Source of the DNA: Gemmatimonadetes bacterium 2013_60CM_65_52 | GTDB taxonomy: Bacteria; Gemmatimonadota; Gemmatimonadetes; Gemmatimonadales; Gemmatimonadaceae | Length of the DNA stretch: 64,000 bases | Assembly: GCA_002215645.1 (NCBI GenBank) | Contig: NGFI01000002.1 | Coordinates: 451,406 to 515,405, forward strand | Direction: 5' to 3' | Part shown: one piece after another, positions 39,298-49,812 of the stretch | How the letters are laid out: every line of letters starts with the position of its first letter | Position numbering within the stretch: position 1 is the first letter of the stretch | Made by a program: the position numbers and the translations under genes | The notes under the pieces: generated by a model | Seen by the model: the letters and a program-made list of their open reading frames with translations, nothing else | Databases searched by the model: none | Told to the model about the DNA's origin: nothing

Positions 39298-40380
39298 ATG
39301 CGCCACGCCACCGTTGAGCCGGGCTCCGGCACTGCCGATCGTCCAGTCCGCTGGGGCGTTCTGGGAGCGGCCAACATTGCGGTCAACAAGGTCATTCCCG
39401 CAATGCAACTGGGGACGCACACGCCGGTGGTGGCGATTGCGTCGCGCGACCGCTCGAGAGCCGAGGCAGCCGCCCGCCGACTCGGCATTCCGCGAGCGTA
39501 CGGCTCGTACGAGGAGCTCGTCGCGGATCCGGACGTGGACGCGATCTACAATCCCCTGCCCAACCATCTCCACGTCCCGTGGTCCGTTCGCGCCGCGGAC
39601 GCGGGTAAACACGTTCTCTGCGAGAAGCCGATCGCGCTGAACGCCCGGGAGGCATTGGAGCTGATCGCGGCGCGGGACCGCGCGCACGTGCTCATCGCGG
39701 AGGCCTTCATGGTGAGAGCGCATCCACAATGGGCGGCTGTGCGCGAGCTGATTGCCGAGGGGCGGATCGGTGATCTGCGAGTCGTTTCGGGACACTTCAG
39801 CTATTTCCGCCGCGATCCCGTGGACATCCGCAGCAATCCGGATTGGGGCGGTGGCGCGCTGATGGACGTCGGCTGCTATCCCATCACGCTGTCGCGCTGG
39901 CTCTTTGGCGAGGAGCCCGACGCCGTGACGGCAGTGATCGAGCGTGATCCGGACTTCGATGTGGATCGTCTGGTCTCGGGACTGCTGCGCTTTCCTTCCG
40001 GACAGGGAGTATTCACGTGCGCCGGCCAGCTCGTACCGCATCAACGCATGCAGATCTTCGGCACGGAGGGCCGTATCGACGTGGAAATTCCGTTCAATGC
40101 GCCGCCCGATCGGAGCTGCCGCATTTTCGTCGACGACGGCAGCCAGTTCGGCGGCCGATCCGCCGAGGCGATCGAGTTCCCGGCCGTGAACCAATACCAT
40201 CTGCAGGCAGAGCGGTTTTCCGAGGCGGTACGCGGAATCGGTCAGGTGCCAGTGCCACTGGAGGACGCCGTCGCCAACATGGCCGTCATCGACGCGCTCT
40301 TCCGTTCGGCGGAATCCGATCGGTGGGAATCACCCGAGCGATACGACGTCATCGTGCCGGCGGCTCGAGTGCCGCGATGA
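39298..40380 (+). CDS. Gfo/Idh/MocA family oxidoreductase
   Basis: [75 protein letters not shown]...[12 protein letters not shown]. Confidence 0.95.
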   Translation: MRHATVEPGSGTADRPVRWGVLGAANIAVNKVIPAMQLGTHTPVVAIASRDRSRAEAAARRLGIPRAYGSYEELVADPDVDAIYNPLPNHLHVPWSVRAADAGKHVLCEKPIALNAREALELIAARDRAHVLIAEAFMVRAHPQWAAVRELIAEGRIGDLRVVSGHFSYFRRDPVDIRSNPDWGGGALMDVGCYPITLSRWLFGEEPDAVTAVIERDPDFDVDRLVSGLLRFPSGQGVFTCAGQLVPHQRMQIFGTEGRIDVEIPFNAPPDRSCRIFVDDGSQFGGRSAEAIEFPAVNQYHLQAERFSEAVRGIGQVPVPLEDAVANMAVIDALFRSAESDRWESPERYDVIVPAARVPR

Positions 40381-42331
40381 TCTTGTTCGCATCGTAGACG
40401 CAGCCGGCCCATGTGCCGCCGCTGACTCGTTGCAACGCGGCCCACAGCTTCGTGTCGGCGGGGAGCGACGGATGCGGTGCAAGTGAGGCGTGCGGGTCTC
40501 GCGTCGCGAGCGCTTCCGAACATTCGGCGGGCAATTTCGGCGTGCCCTCGAGGCCGACGACGTTCACCGAGCCCGTAAGAGTATTTCGATCGACGACGAT
40601 CTCGATGAGATCATCGTCGCGAACCCGGGCGATCGGACCGCCGTGCAGCGCCTCCGGCCCCACGTGGCCGATACACGCACCACTCGAGAATCCCGAGAAC
40701 CGTCCGTCCGTGATGAGTGCCACCTGTTTGCCCCACGGTAGATAGCGCAGAGCAGTCGTGATCTGCGCCGTCTCCTGCATCCCGGTGCCCGACGGACCAT
40801 TGCCGATGAGCACGATGACGTCGCCAGGCTTGATCGGACGCGCAGAGGCACCCTTCACGGCGCTGATGGCGTCACGCTCGTCGGTGAACACCCGCGCGGG
40901 CCCGAGGTGACGGTACACGTTGTCGGGATCAACGACCGACGCATCGAGCGCCGTCGCCTTGATGACCGAGCCCTCCGGCGCGAGGTTGCCGACCGGAAAC
41001 ACGGTCGTACTTGCCAGACCCGCATGCCGCGCGGCATCAGGGCTCATGATCACGTTGTCGGGATCGATCTGCGCGCCGGAAGAGAGGCGCTCACGCGCGG
41101 CGCGGCGCCGATCGCTCTGCTCCCACCAATCGAGCGTCGCGCCAAGTGTCTCACCCGTGACAGTCACGACATCGGTGTGGAGCAATCCGAGATCACGCAG
41201 ATGCAACATCACCTCGGGAACGCCGCCGGCCATGTAGACTTGCACCGTTGGGTGCCCCCTCGGTCCGTTCGGTAGGGCATCCACGAGACGCGGCGTGGCG
41301 CGGTTGACGCGAATCCAGTCGTCCACCACAGGGGGGGTCAAACCCGCGGCATGGGCAATTGCGGGAATGTGCAGCAACAGGTTCGTCGAGCCGCCAAACG
41401 CAGCATGCACCAGCATCGCGTTCTCGAGTGCCTTTGCGGTCAGAATGCGCGAGAGTGGTATCGACAACATCCGCAGACGAAGCAGCGCAAGCGCCGACCG
41501 TTCCGCCAACTCGATCCATGATGGCTCGCCGGATGGCGCCAGCGCGCTGTGCGGCAACGCGAGTCCGAACGCCTCTGCCACGACTTGCGACGTCGCGGCC
41601 GTGCCGAGGAACTGACAGCCGCCGCCGGACGACCCGCATGCGCGACAGCCCATCTCGGCCGCATAGTCGAGCGTGATGAGGTCCCGTGAGAATCTGGCGC
41701 CGATGCTCTGCACCTGTCCGGCGTCCTCCGCGCCGGCCGCGGGCAGTGTGACACCGCCCGGCACGATGATTCCCGGCATTGACGACACCCCCGCGAGCGC
41801 GAGCATCGTCGCCGGCAATCCCTTGTCGCACGTGGCGACGCCCATCACACCGGCTGCGGTGGGCAACGATCTGATGAGACGCCGCATCACGATGGCAGCG
41901 TCGTTGCGATACGGGAGACTGTCGAGCATTCCCGTCGTGCCCTGCGTCCGGCCATCGCACGGATCGCTACAGTAGGCGGCAAAGGGAACCGCGCCCGCAT
42001 CGCGAAGTGTTTCCGCCGCCCTCCGCACCAGCAGACCGATCTCCCAATGGCCGGTGTGATATCCGAGCGCGATCGGCGTTCCGTCTGCGTCGCGGAGGCC
42101 GCCCACGGTACTGATGATGACGAACTCCGGACCACCGAGCCGCGCCGGGCTCCATCCCATCCCGACATTCTGCGTCAACCCGAACAGATCACCGCTCGGC
42201 GCATCCCTCAGCATCGCGGGCGTAAGCGGAAGCGATCCTTCGGGACCGTGGCCGGAAATGCGGCCGGCGCGCACGGCGTCGGCGGTGCCAAGCACGGAAT
42301 CGAGCGAGGGAAGCGCGGGCGAAGAGCTCAT
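40349..42331 (-). CDS. IlvD/Edd family dehydratase, YjhG/YagF (xylonate dehydratase)-like
   Basis: [79 protein letters not shown]; start at 42331 inferred (track ORF is longer). Confidence 0.88.
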   Translation of the reverse strand: MSSSPALPSLDSVLGTADAVRAGRISGHGPEGSLPLTPAMLRDAPSGDLFGLTQNVGMGWSPARLGGPEFVIISTVGGLRDADGTPIALGYHTGHWEIGLLVRRAAETLRDAGAVPFAAYCSDPCDGRTQGTTGMLDSLPYRNDAAIVMRRLIRSLPTAAGVMGVATCDKGLPATMLALAGVSSMPGIIVPGGVTLPAAGAEDAGQVQSIGARFSRDLITLDYAAEMGCRACGSSGGGCQFLGTAATSQVVAEAFGLALPHSALAPSGEPSWIELAERSALALLRLRMLSIPLSRILTAKALENAMLVHAAFGGSTNLLLHIPAIAHAAGLTPPVVDDWIRVNRATPRLVDALPNGPRGHPTVQVYMAGGVPEVMLHLRDLGLLHTDVVTVTGETLGATLDWWEQSDRRRAARERLSSGAQIDPDNVIMSPDAARHAGLASTTVFPVGNLAPEGSVIKATALDASVVDPDNVYRHLGPARVFTDERDAISAVKGASARPIKPGDVIVLIGNGPSGTGMQETAQITTALRYLPWGKQVALITDGRFSGFSSGACIGHVGPEALHGGPIARVRDDDLIEIVVDRNTLTGSVNVVGLEGTPKLPAECSEALATRDPHASLAPHPSLPADTKLWAALQRVSGGTWAGCVYDANKIIAALEPPAR

Positions 42332-43698
42332 CGAAGGGGCAGAACGGTAGCGAGCGTCAGCGTCGTGACGAGCGATGTCAGTCCAACAATTGCCGACAGC
42401 GGCGTCCAGGATCGCAGCGTCTCCAGCTCGGTGACCCCGCCGATGCGGCTGAACACCCAGAAGCCGGCATCGTTCATCCACGATCCGACGAGCGAACCCG
42501 ATGAAATCGCCGTGCAGAGATACACGAGATGAAACGGTAGCACGACGTCGCTGAGCATCGCGCTCATCATGCCCGCCGTCGTGATCATGGCCACGGTGCT
42601 CGAGCCTTGAGCGACCTTGATCACCACCGTGATGGCGAACGCGAGCAACAACACGGAGAGGCCGGGCTGCCCGCGGCCTCCTGCAAACAACACCTGAATG
42701 GCGGGTCCGATTTTCGCCGCCTGAAGCATCGCGCCAAATGCGCCGCCCGCGGCGACGATGAGAATCACCGCGCCGGCGCCCATGATCGCCCGATCCACGA
42801 CCGCCGCGATTTCGGCAGCGCCCGACTGACGCTGGCGCACCATGAGCATGAGTGCCAATGCCGCGGAAATGAACATGGCGAAGTTCGGATTGCCGAGCAC
42901 CGACGTCACCGGCCGCAACGCATTCCACAACTCCATGCGTGCGGGCATCCACACGCGCATCGCTTCAACCATCGTGCCCGTTGCAATCAGTATGACTGGC
43001 AGCACCACCGGAAGCACCGCAAGAACGAGCGGCGGCATGCGCTTCTCCGCGGCCGCCTGTGCGCCTTCAACGACTGGAAACCGCATGGGCACGTCCATGC
43101 GACGATCGATCCACGTCCCGAACGCAAAGCCGACGATGGACGAAGGAACCGAGATGGCGATGCCCATCAGGATCATGAGGCCGAGATCCACGTGGAGCGT
43201 ATCGGCCACGCCGAGTGGTCCGGGATGCGGCGGCACGAGCGTGTGCGTCGCGACACCGCTCGCGCACATGGCCAACAGATACTTGAGGTAGTGCCGCTTC
43301 GTGCGCGCATGCATCGACCGCGCGAGCGGTGCGAGCAGGAAGAATACGGTATCGAAGAACACGGGGAGCGACAGCACGAACGACGTCGCGCCCAGGGCGA
43401 CGGCATCACGCTTCTCACCAAGCACGCGCAGGAACGCGGCGACGATGCGGTCCGCGGCGCCGCTGTCCGTCATGGCCGTTCCGACGATCGCGGCCAGGGC
43501 GATCACGATGCCGACGCTGCCAGTCATCCGTCCGAACGCCTCAGCCACGCGACTGATGCGCGTGAGGTCATCGCCGGGCGCGAGAAAGCTGACGAGGATG
43601 GCCGCGCCGAGCAGGGCGAGGAAGGCGTGCACCCGCAGGCCGACGATGGCCACGAGAATGACCGCAAGCCCCGCGAGAAGAATCAGGAAAGGATGCAT
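42328..43698 (-). CDS. GntP family gluconate:H+ symporter
   Basis: [37 protein letters not shown]...[14 protein letters not shown]. Confidence 0.92.
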   Translation of the reverse strand: MHPFLILLAGLAVILVAIVGLRVHAFLALLGAAILVSFLAPGDDLTRISRVAEAFGRMTGSVGIVIALAAIVGTAMTDSGAADRIVAAFLRVLGEKRDAVALGATSFVLSLPVFFDTVFFLLAPLARSMHARTKRHYLKYLLAMCASGVATHTLVPPHPGPLGVADTLHVDLGLMILMGIAISVPSSIVGFAFGTWIDRRMDVPMRFPVVEGAQAAAEKRMPPLVLAVLPVVLPVILIATGTMVEAMRVWMPARMELWNALRPVTSVLGNPNFAMFISAALALMLMVRQRQSGAAEIAAVVDRAIMGAGAVILIVAAGGAFGAMLQAAKIGPAIQVLFAGGRGQPGLSVLLLAFAITVVIKVAQGSSTVAMITTAGMMSAMLSDVVLPFHLVYLCTAISSGSLVGSWMNDAGFWVFSRIGGVTELETLRSWTPLSAIVGLTSLVTTLTLATVLPLR

Positions 43699-43753
43699 GA
43701 CGTGGCGTCTGGGGTGCGCAATACTGTCACCCGGTCGCCCGCCGCGCACCTGT

Positions 43754-45070
43754 CTATCGGCGAACCGCGAGCTCCGTACTGGGCGTATCGCGCCAGAGAC
43801 GCACGCTCGTCACGGTGAGCCGGCCCGCCTTCACGGTTACGAGTCCTGCATCCACGAGGGCCGCGCTGCCGGTACTCACTGCGAGGTGATGCTGGCCTTC
43901 CGTCAGGTGCGCGCGCAGCACGGTGATCTCCTGTGGAAGCACATGCCACGAGCGAATGTCCGCGCGCTCCAGAAGTGCCGTGCCGTAATTCACGATCTGG
44001 CCGGCGACTTCGCCCTTACGGTCCTTCACGGCCTTGGTCAGAACATACTTCGCGGCGGCACGCGTGGCTGCCCGTGCGAGTAGCGCCGTCCGCTCACGCT
44101 GCCCGTCGGCGATGGTCGCATCATCCACCACCGACGAGATTCGCGAGCCGTCCAGACTGTGGTCGTCCGCCAACAACGAGACACCACTCCATGAGCGCCG
44201 TGAAGGCCGAAAGACTGGAAAGGCAACCGATACCCAATAGCCCTCGTCGCCATCGACATCGCCTTCGTGCTCGTGCCGCCGCGGGCCGCGTCCAGATCGG
44301 CGATCACTCTGTTCGCCACCGACGAACACGTTCACGGCTTCGGTCGCGCGGTGTGCCACGAAGCCGCGCTCCACGACGACGAGAAGCTCACCTTCACCCG
44401 CTTCCGGATATGCTCGAGCGCTATCCACCAGTTCCGGCGCCAGCGCACGCGCGACGCGGTACGCAACGCGGGCATCATCCAGCTCGTCGGCCCGCTCGAA
44501 TACCGCGCCGGCGATGTAGTGCATCATCGCGTGCGACACGCGCTCACCATCGGCGCGATCGGACGCAAATTGCAGCAGCATGGCGCTTAGGCGGCGCGCC
44601 TCCACCGCGGCGTCCTCCCACTGGTCCTCGCGCGCGCACGCGAGCATCGCGTAATACGCAATGAAGAGCCGCTCGGTGCGAGTGGTCACGTACGGGCGCG
44701 CCATGTCGTTCGTCACCAGCGCGAGCGCCTCCGCCGAGAGACTCTTCGTGATGCGATCGTCGGCCAGCATCGCTGCCGAGTCCAACACGGCGACGCTACG
44801 CGCGTACTGCGACGCGTAGAACGCGCTCGCCCCCTCATTCAACACCCGCAACAGCCGGTCGTCCTCGGCCCACTCGAGCGCCCGCTCAAAGTCCTGGTGC
44901 GCGAGCGCCTCCCGAAGCCGCTGTTGGTGCGTCGCGATTCCGTTGGGACCGACGTCGTACGCCGCGATCGTGGCCCGCAGTGCCGCACAGCCCTGACACA
45001 GAACGAGAATCCCGAACAGAGCGACGAGGCCGTGCGATACCTGGGCCGAAGTGCGCCTGGAGAGACGCAT
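43754..45070 (-). CDS. COG3014-like lipoprotein
   Basis: 438 aa; lipobox LCQGCAAL; similar architecture to COG3014 proteins; operon with LpoB-like gene. Confidence 0.65.
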   Translation of the reverse strand: MRLSRRTSAQVSHGLVALFGILVLCQGCAALRATIAAYDVGPNGIATHQQRLREALAHQDFERALEWAEDDRLLRVLNEGASAFYASQYARSVAVLDSAAMLADDRITKSLSAEALALVTNDMARPYVTTRTERLFIAYYAMLACAREDQWEDAAVEARRLSAMLLQFASDRADGERVSHAMMHYIAGAVFERADELDDARVAYRVARALAPELVDSARAYPEAGEGELLVVVERGFVAHRATEAVNVFVGGEQSDRRSGRGPRRHEHEGDVDGDEGYWVSVAFPVFRPSRRSWSGVSLLADDHSLDGSRISSVVDDATIADGQRERTALLARAATRAAAKYVLTKAVKDRKGEVAGQIVNYGTALLERADIRSWHVLPQEITVLRAHLTEGQHHLAVSTGSAALVDAGLVTVKAGRLTVTSVRLWRDTPSTELAVRR

Positions 45071-45084
45071 GATCGCTCGGACGA

Positions 45085-45909
45085 TCAGGGCTTTCCGCCC
45101 AGCACGACGATTCGCTCGCGTGCGTGGACGATCGCATCCGAAAGCTTTGCGTTCGCGGTGCCCACTGCCTCGATCTTCTGGAGCTCGAGCTGGTGCAGGA
45201 ACAGCTTGTACCGAAGCTGCGCCTCCACGGGACGGAGCAGCTTGTCCAGCGTCGCCGCAATCTTGTACTGCACCTCTGCGTTCGTCGGCGTCAGGATGCT
45301 TGCCCGATCATAGCGGTCGAGCGCGGCCGTAAAGTCGCCCATGACCGCCATCGCATCGCCCGCGCGCACGAGCGCCGCCGCGCGCGAGACACCAGCATTG
45401 TCGGCATCGGCCGCGCTGGTGACGGTGCGGAGGCCCTGCGGCTCCCGGTAGGTCACGCCCGCCACGACGCCATCCGCGAGCTGCACGAGGGCCACTGGGG
45501 CGGTGGCATCGCGCGGCACAGCGTCCGCTTCGCGAGGCACGAGCACCGCCCCGTGACCGCTCCTGCGAACCGACCAGGCGACGTCCGTGGTGCGGGTTGC
45601 CGCCAGCACCTGCACTTCTGTCATGCCAATGGCGAGCTCGCCGCGCTCCAATGCGGCGCACACGGACGCCTCGCACGAGGCGAGCGCGACCGCCGTCAGG
45701 GAATCACGACGTTGTCGGCCGGCAATGCCCACCTCGAGCGCGACCGTGGTCGCCGCGTCAGTCGTGTGCGTCGGCGATGCGACCCGATCGCCGTTGTGCA
45801 TTACCGCGATTGGCGCCTCATCGATTCGCTTGGGATTGGCGCATGCCGTGGCGAGTGCCGTCACGAAGATGGTCGGCGCGAGCTGTGGAATCCGGTGTCT
45901 GGACATCAT
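45085..45909 (-). CDS. TPR-containing lipoprotein of unknown function
   Basis: 274 aa; lipobox-like ATACANP; C-terminal TPR-like helices. Confidence 0.6.
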   Translation of the reverse strand: MMSRHRIPQLAPTIFVTALATACANPKRIDEAPIAVMHNGDRVASPTHTTDAATTVALEVGIAGRQRRDSLTAVALASCEASVCAALERGELAIGMTEVQVLAATRTTDVAWSVRRSGHGAVLVPREADAVPRDATAPVALVQLADGVVAGVTYREPQGLRTVTSAADADNAGVSRAAALVRAGDAMAVMGDFTAALDRYDRASILTPTNAEVQYKIAATLDKLLRPVEAQLRYKLFLHQLELQKIEAVGTANAKLSDAIVHARERIVVLGGKP

Positions 45910-45930
45910 GGTTTCTCCGCGGGGAAGGGG

Positions 45931-46554
45931 TCAGAGCCCGAAGCGTGCTCGCTCGACATACTTCTTGATCTTATGCTGGCCCGCCCAGACCTTCGTATTC
46001 GTCTCGAGATCCACGATCGACGCGTCGATCTGGTAGAACACGACTCGCTCGCGGCCGTCCACGTCCTCGATGGACTCCAGCGTTCCGGTGAGCGCGTACC
46101 GCGCGCCGACCTCCTGTCCCTGCTGCGCCCGCGTGTCGGCTCTGGCGTTCTGCTGTTGATCCTTCCGCTCCGCACGCAGCGCGTCGCGCTCTCCGCCGCT
46201 GGAGACCACGCGCGCCACACCGGTGGTGACGAACGCGCGCTCGATGTCTTTCACGAACGTGGCCACGGCAATGTGCTCCAGCGTGCGATTCGCGAACGAG
46301 CCGACGATCACCACCGGCGCATCGCCGCCGTGCAGTTGGGCGTATCGCGTCGCCCACCCGGACGCGAGCGATTGCTCAACAAGCTGATTGGCCACCAACC
46401 GCGAATCGGTGTCGTTCCACCGGCCGGACAGGTCGGTCACCGCCGACGGCTCGATTCGGGTGACGCGCTTGCTGAAGCACGCTCCCCCGCCGAGCAACAG
46501 GAAAGCGCCGGCCACCTGGCCGACGCGACGGATGAGAGATCTGCGATGCGTCAT
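45931..46554 (-). CDS. LpoB-like penicillin-binding protein activator
   Basis: MTHRRSLIRRVGQVAGAFLLLGGGACFSKRVTRIEPSAVTDLSGRWNDTDSRLVANQLVEQ...PVVIVGSFANRTLEHI...ALTGTLESIED. Confidence 0.82.
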   Translation of the reverse strand: MTHRRSLIRRVGQVAGAFLLLGGGACFSKRVTRIEPSAVTDLSGRWNDTDSRLVANQLVEQSLASGWATRYAQLHGGDAPVVIVGSFANRTLEHIAVATFVKDIERAFVTTGVARVVSSGGERDALRAERKDQQQNARADTRAQQGQEVGARYALTGTLESIEDVDGRERVVFYQIDASIVDLETNTKVWAGQHKIKKYVERARFGL

Positions 46555-46744
46555 GGCATGCTCCGGTGCGGTTCGTTCATCACCGGCCGAAGCATCTGCC
46601 ACGCCACTGGTGTCCGTCGCGCAAACTACGGCCGTGTAACGACTTCACGGCGAACAGTGTCCGGCAGTGTCCGCGCAGGAGGACGCGCGTGTTTCACTTC
46701 GAGGGGACATTCCCGGCCACTCGACCGCCGAGCTACTTTCCTGC

Positions 46745-47002
46745 ATGCCCGACGGCGACGACCAGTGGACAGACGACGAAGTGGAGGAGGCCTTCCCCCT
46801 CGGTGACGGTGTCGCCGAGACGGAGGCCATCGTGAACTGTCCGCACTGCGGAGAGCCGAACGAAATCGCGCTCGATCCTGGCGGCGGGAGCGAGCAGGAG
46901 TACGTCGAAGACTGCGGCGTGTGCTGCCGCCCGTGGCTCATGTACGTGCGCTACACGCGCGACGGCTCGGCGGAAGTCGAGGTCTACTCCTCCGAAGAGT
47001 GA
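46745..47002 (+). CDS. CPXCG motif-containing cysteine-rich protein
   Basis: IVNCPHCGEPNEIALDPGGGSEQEYVEDCGVCCRPWLMYV. Confidence 0.88.
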   Translation: MPDGDDQWTDDEVEEAFPLGDGVAETEAIVNCPHCGEPNEIALDPGGGSEQEYVEDCGVCCRPWLMYVRYTRDGSAEVEVYSSEE

Positions 47003-47009
47003 CCCTCGG

Positions 47010-48629
47010 TCAGTGGGCCGCCCCCGGCCCGAGTCCCCGCGCCTTTCCCGACCGGAAGAGCAGCAGCAGGGGCATGGACACCAGCAGCGCGAGCCCGCTC
47101 AGCAAGTAGAGCCGGGAGAAGGCCAGCACGCTGGCCTGACCCATGACCTGCCGGTCGATGATGGACAGCGCCATTTGCTTCGCCGCGACAGCGTTCGCGC
47201 CCTTGGCGATGAGTGCGCGCGTAATCCCATCGACTCTCGCGATCGTCGTCGGATCGTTGGCGCCCACGTGCTCGATCAACAGCGCCCGCGACTGCGCAGT
47301 GAACCGGGAGAGCAGCGTCGCGCTGATGGCGATGCCAAGCGATCCGCCGAGCTGCCGCGTCAGGTTGAACATGCCCGTTCCCTGCGCGAGTTGATGTGGC
47401 TTGAGCTCCGCCATGGTCGCGCCGGTGAGCGGCACGAAGATGAGACCGAGGCCCACGCCACGGAACACGAGCGGCCAGAAGAGATCCTGAGCGCCAGCGT
47501 CGAAGGTGAGCTGCGACAGCAGGTACATCGAGAGAAAGAACAGCAGTGCGCCGATGGGCACCGTCACGCGCGCATCGAGCCGCTGCGCGTTTCGCCCCAC
47601 CATCGCCATCGTGAACGCGGACGACAGCGCCCCAGGCAGGATGATCATGCCCGTCTGATTCGCCGTCATGCCGTGCAATCCCTGGAGAAACACCGGAAGC
47701 ACGAACACCGATCCATACAGCGCGAACCCAAGGAACGCGCCCATCGTGACACCCGCGAAGAGCTGGCGGTTGCGCAGCACGCTCAGGTCGATCACCGGCT
47801 CGTCGATGGTCAGCTCGCGCCAGATGAGCAGGATGAACGAGACCAGCGCCGTGAGTCCGAGCACCGTGACGAAGCGCGAATCGAACCAGTCGTACCGCTC
47901 ACCGCGTTCCAGCATCCACTGCAGGGAGCCGACACAGAGCGCAAGCAACAGGATGCCGGTACCATCGATGGTGCTCGCGCGCTGCTGGTGGGCCGAGTCG
48001 CGCACGTACTCGAACACCATGAAGGCCGCGAAGATGCCGAGCGGAATGTTGATGTAGAAGATCCAGGGCCAGCTCAGGTTGTCGACGATGTAGCCGCCCA
48101 GCGTCGGTCCGATCGTGGGCCCCACCATCACGCCGACGCCGAACATGGCCTGGCCGATGCCCACTTCCTTCGGCGGGAAGGCCTCGAACAACGTCGCCTG
48201 CGCCGTCGACAACAGGGCGCCGCCGCCCAGCCCCTGCACCACACGCCAGAAGATGAGCGCTCCAAGCGACCCCGATGCGCCGCAGAAGAACGATGCGGCG
48301 ACAAAGAGCAGAATGGACCCGGTGAGGTAGCGCTTTCGGCCGAAATAGCCGGAGAGCCAGCTCGAGAGCGGAATGACGACGACGTTCGCGATGATGTAAC
48401 CCGTGGACACCCACGAGATCTCGTCGAGCGTCGCGCCAAGGTTCCCCATCATGTGGGGAATGGCGACGTTGACAATCGAGGTGTCGATCAGCTCGAGCAC
48501 GGCGGCCAGGGTCACCGCGATCGCAATCAGGTACTTGTATTTGTACTTGTCCTCCGCGAGCGCAGCCGCGGGCACGTGCACGCGTGCAGTGCCCCTGGGG
48601 CCGGACGTGATGATGGCGGTCTCCGACAT
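47010..48629 (-). CDS. DHA2 family MFS multidrug transporter, EmrB-like
   Basis: 539 aa; 14-TM-like, ELIDTSIVNVAIPHMMGNLGATLDEISWVSTGYIIANVVVIPLSSWLSGYFGRK. Confidence 0.94.
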   Translation of the reverse strand: MSETAIITSGPRGTARVHVPAAALAEDKYKYKYLIAIAVTLAAVLELIDTSIVNVAIPHMMGNLGATLDEISWVSTGYIIANVVVIPLSSWLSGYFGRKRYLTGSILLFVAASFFCGASGSLGALIFWRVVQGLGGGALLSTAQATLFEAFPPKEVGIGQAMFGVGVMVGPTIGPTLGGYIVDNLSWPWIFYINIPLGIFAAFMVFEYVRDSAHQQRASTIDGTGILLLALCVGSLQWMLERGERYDWFDSRFVTVLGLTALVSFILLIWRELTIDEPVIDLSVLRNRQLFAGVTMGAFLGFALYGSVFVLPVFLQGLHGMTANQTGMIILPGALSSAFTMAMVGRNAQRLDARVTVPIGALLFFLSMYLLSQLTFDAGAQDLFWPLVFRGVGLGLIFVPLTGATMAELKPHQLAQGTGMFNLTRQLGGSLGIAISATLLSRFTAQSRALLIEHVGANDPTTIARVDGITRALIAKGANAVAAKQMALSIIDRQVMGQASVLAFSRLYLLSGLALLVSMPLLLLFRSGKARGLGPGAAH

Positions 48630-48635
48630 CGATGA

Positions 48636-49754
48636 CTACTTCGTGCTGACGTGCGCGTTCACCGACATGCCGGGACGCAGCGGATGCGCCTTGTCCACGC
48701 CCCCGACGATCGCGATACGCACGGGGACGCGCTGCACCACCTTCGTGAAGTTGCCCGTTGCGTTGTCCGGCGGCAGCAGCGCGAACTTCGCGCCCGTCGC
48801 GGCGCTCACGCTCTCCACGCGTCCCTGCACCGTCGAGCCGCCGTACGCGTCCACCTCGATCTCCACCGGCTGCCCGACATGAATGTCGGCGAGCTGCGTC
48901 TCCTTGAAGTTCGCGGTTATCCACACGCCGGTATCCGATACGACCGTAAGAAGAGGCTGGCCGGCCTGCACGAGCTGTCCGATTTCCACCTGCTTGCGCG
49001 AGATGACGCCCGCCACCGGCGACGCAACGCGCGTGTACGAGAGCTGCAATGCCGCATTGTCACGCGACGCCTGCGCCGCACCGAGACGCGCCTGCGCGAG
49101 ACGGACGCCCGCCTGGGCATTGCTCACGCCGGCGCCCGCAGCGCCCGCCGTCCGCTCCGCAGATGACAACTGGGCGCGCGCCGCATCGGCCGCCGCCTGT
49201 GCGGCATCGAGCTGCTGACGTGAGACGATCTGCTTCGCTACGAGCTCACGCGTGCGCGCGAGATCCGACTCTGCCTTGGTCGCGTTTGCGCGAGCCGCAA
49301 GGATGTTCGCGTCCAACGCCGCACGCTGTCCGGTGGCATTCTGCACCTGCGCCTCGGCCTGGCCTTCCAGGCCGCGCCCGCCCGCCGACGCACGCGCCGC
49401 AGCGAGATCGGCATCGGCCTGCGCGAGCTTCACCGCGTATTCGCGCTCGTCGATCCGGACGAGCGTCGAATCGCTCGCCACGCGCTGGTTGTCGGCGACC
49501 GTGACGGCCATGACGTACCCGCTCACCTTCGCGAGCACCGGCACGAGGTGCCCGTCCACCTGCGCGTTGTCCGTACTCTCGTGAGCGCGTCCGTACAGCC
49601 ACTGCTTCACGCCCCAGCCAAGACCGATGAGCGCGGCGAGGATCACGAGACCGATGACGATCCGGCCACGTGCATTGGACGCTGGTTCGGGCGCCGTGTC
49701 AGCCACGGCGGAAGGACGAGGAGCGGTGCCTTGCGGTTGGGTTGCGGTTGCCAT
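48636..49754 (-). CDS. HlyD/EmrA-like membrane fusion protein
   Basis: ESTDNAQVDGHLVPVLAKVSGYV...VASPVAGVISRKQVEIGQLVQAGQPLL. Confidence 0.93.
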   Translation of the reverse strand: MATATQPQGTAPRPSAVADTAPEPASNARGRIVIGLVILAALIGLGWGVKQWLYGRAHESTDNAQVDGHLVPVLAKVSGYVMAVTVADNQRVASDSTLVRIDEREYAVKLAQADADLAAARASAGGRGLEGQAEAQVQNATGQRAALDANILAARANATKAESDLARTRELVAKQIVSRQQLDAAQAAADAARAQLSSAERTAGAAGAGVSNAQAGVRLAQARLGAAQASRDNAALQLSYTRVASPVAGVISRKQVEIGQLVQAGQPLLTVVSDTGVWITANFKETQLADIHVGQPVEIEVDAYGGSTVQGRVESVSAATGAKFALLPPDNATGNFTKVVQRVPVRIAIVGGVDKAHPLRPGMSVNAHVSTK

Positions 49755-49812
49755 GTGTCGAGTCTGTCGAACGGTGAAGGACGGCGCGATGATCGCTGTC
49801 TGGTAAGTGCTG

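Noticed and set aside
45124-46806. 560-aa + strand ORF
   Set aside because: Antisense to the TPR lipoprotein and LpoB-like genes; no domain signal.
47013-48635. 540-aa + strand ORF opposite the EmrB-like gene
   Set aside because: Charged low-complexity translation mirroring a membrane-protein gene; antisense artefact.
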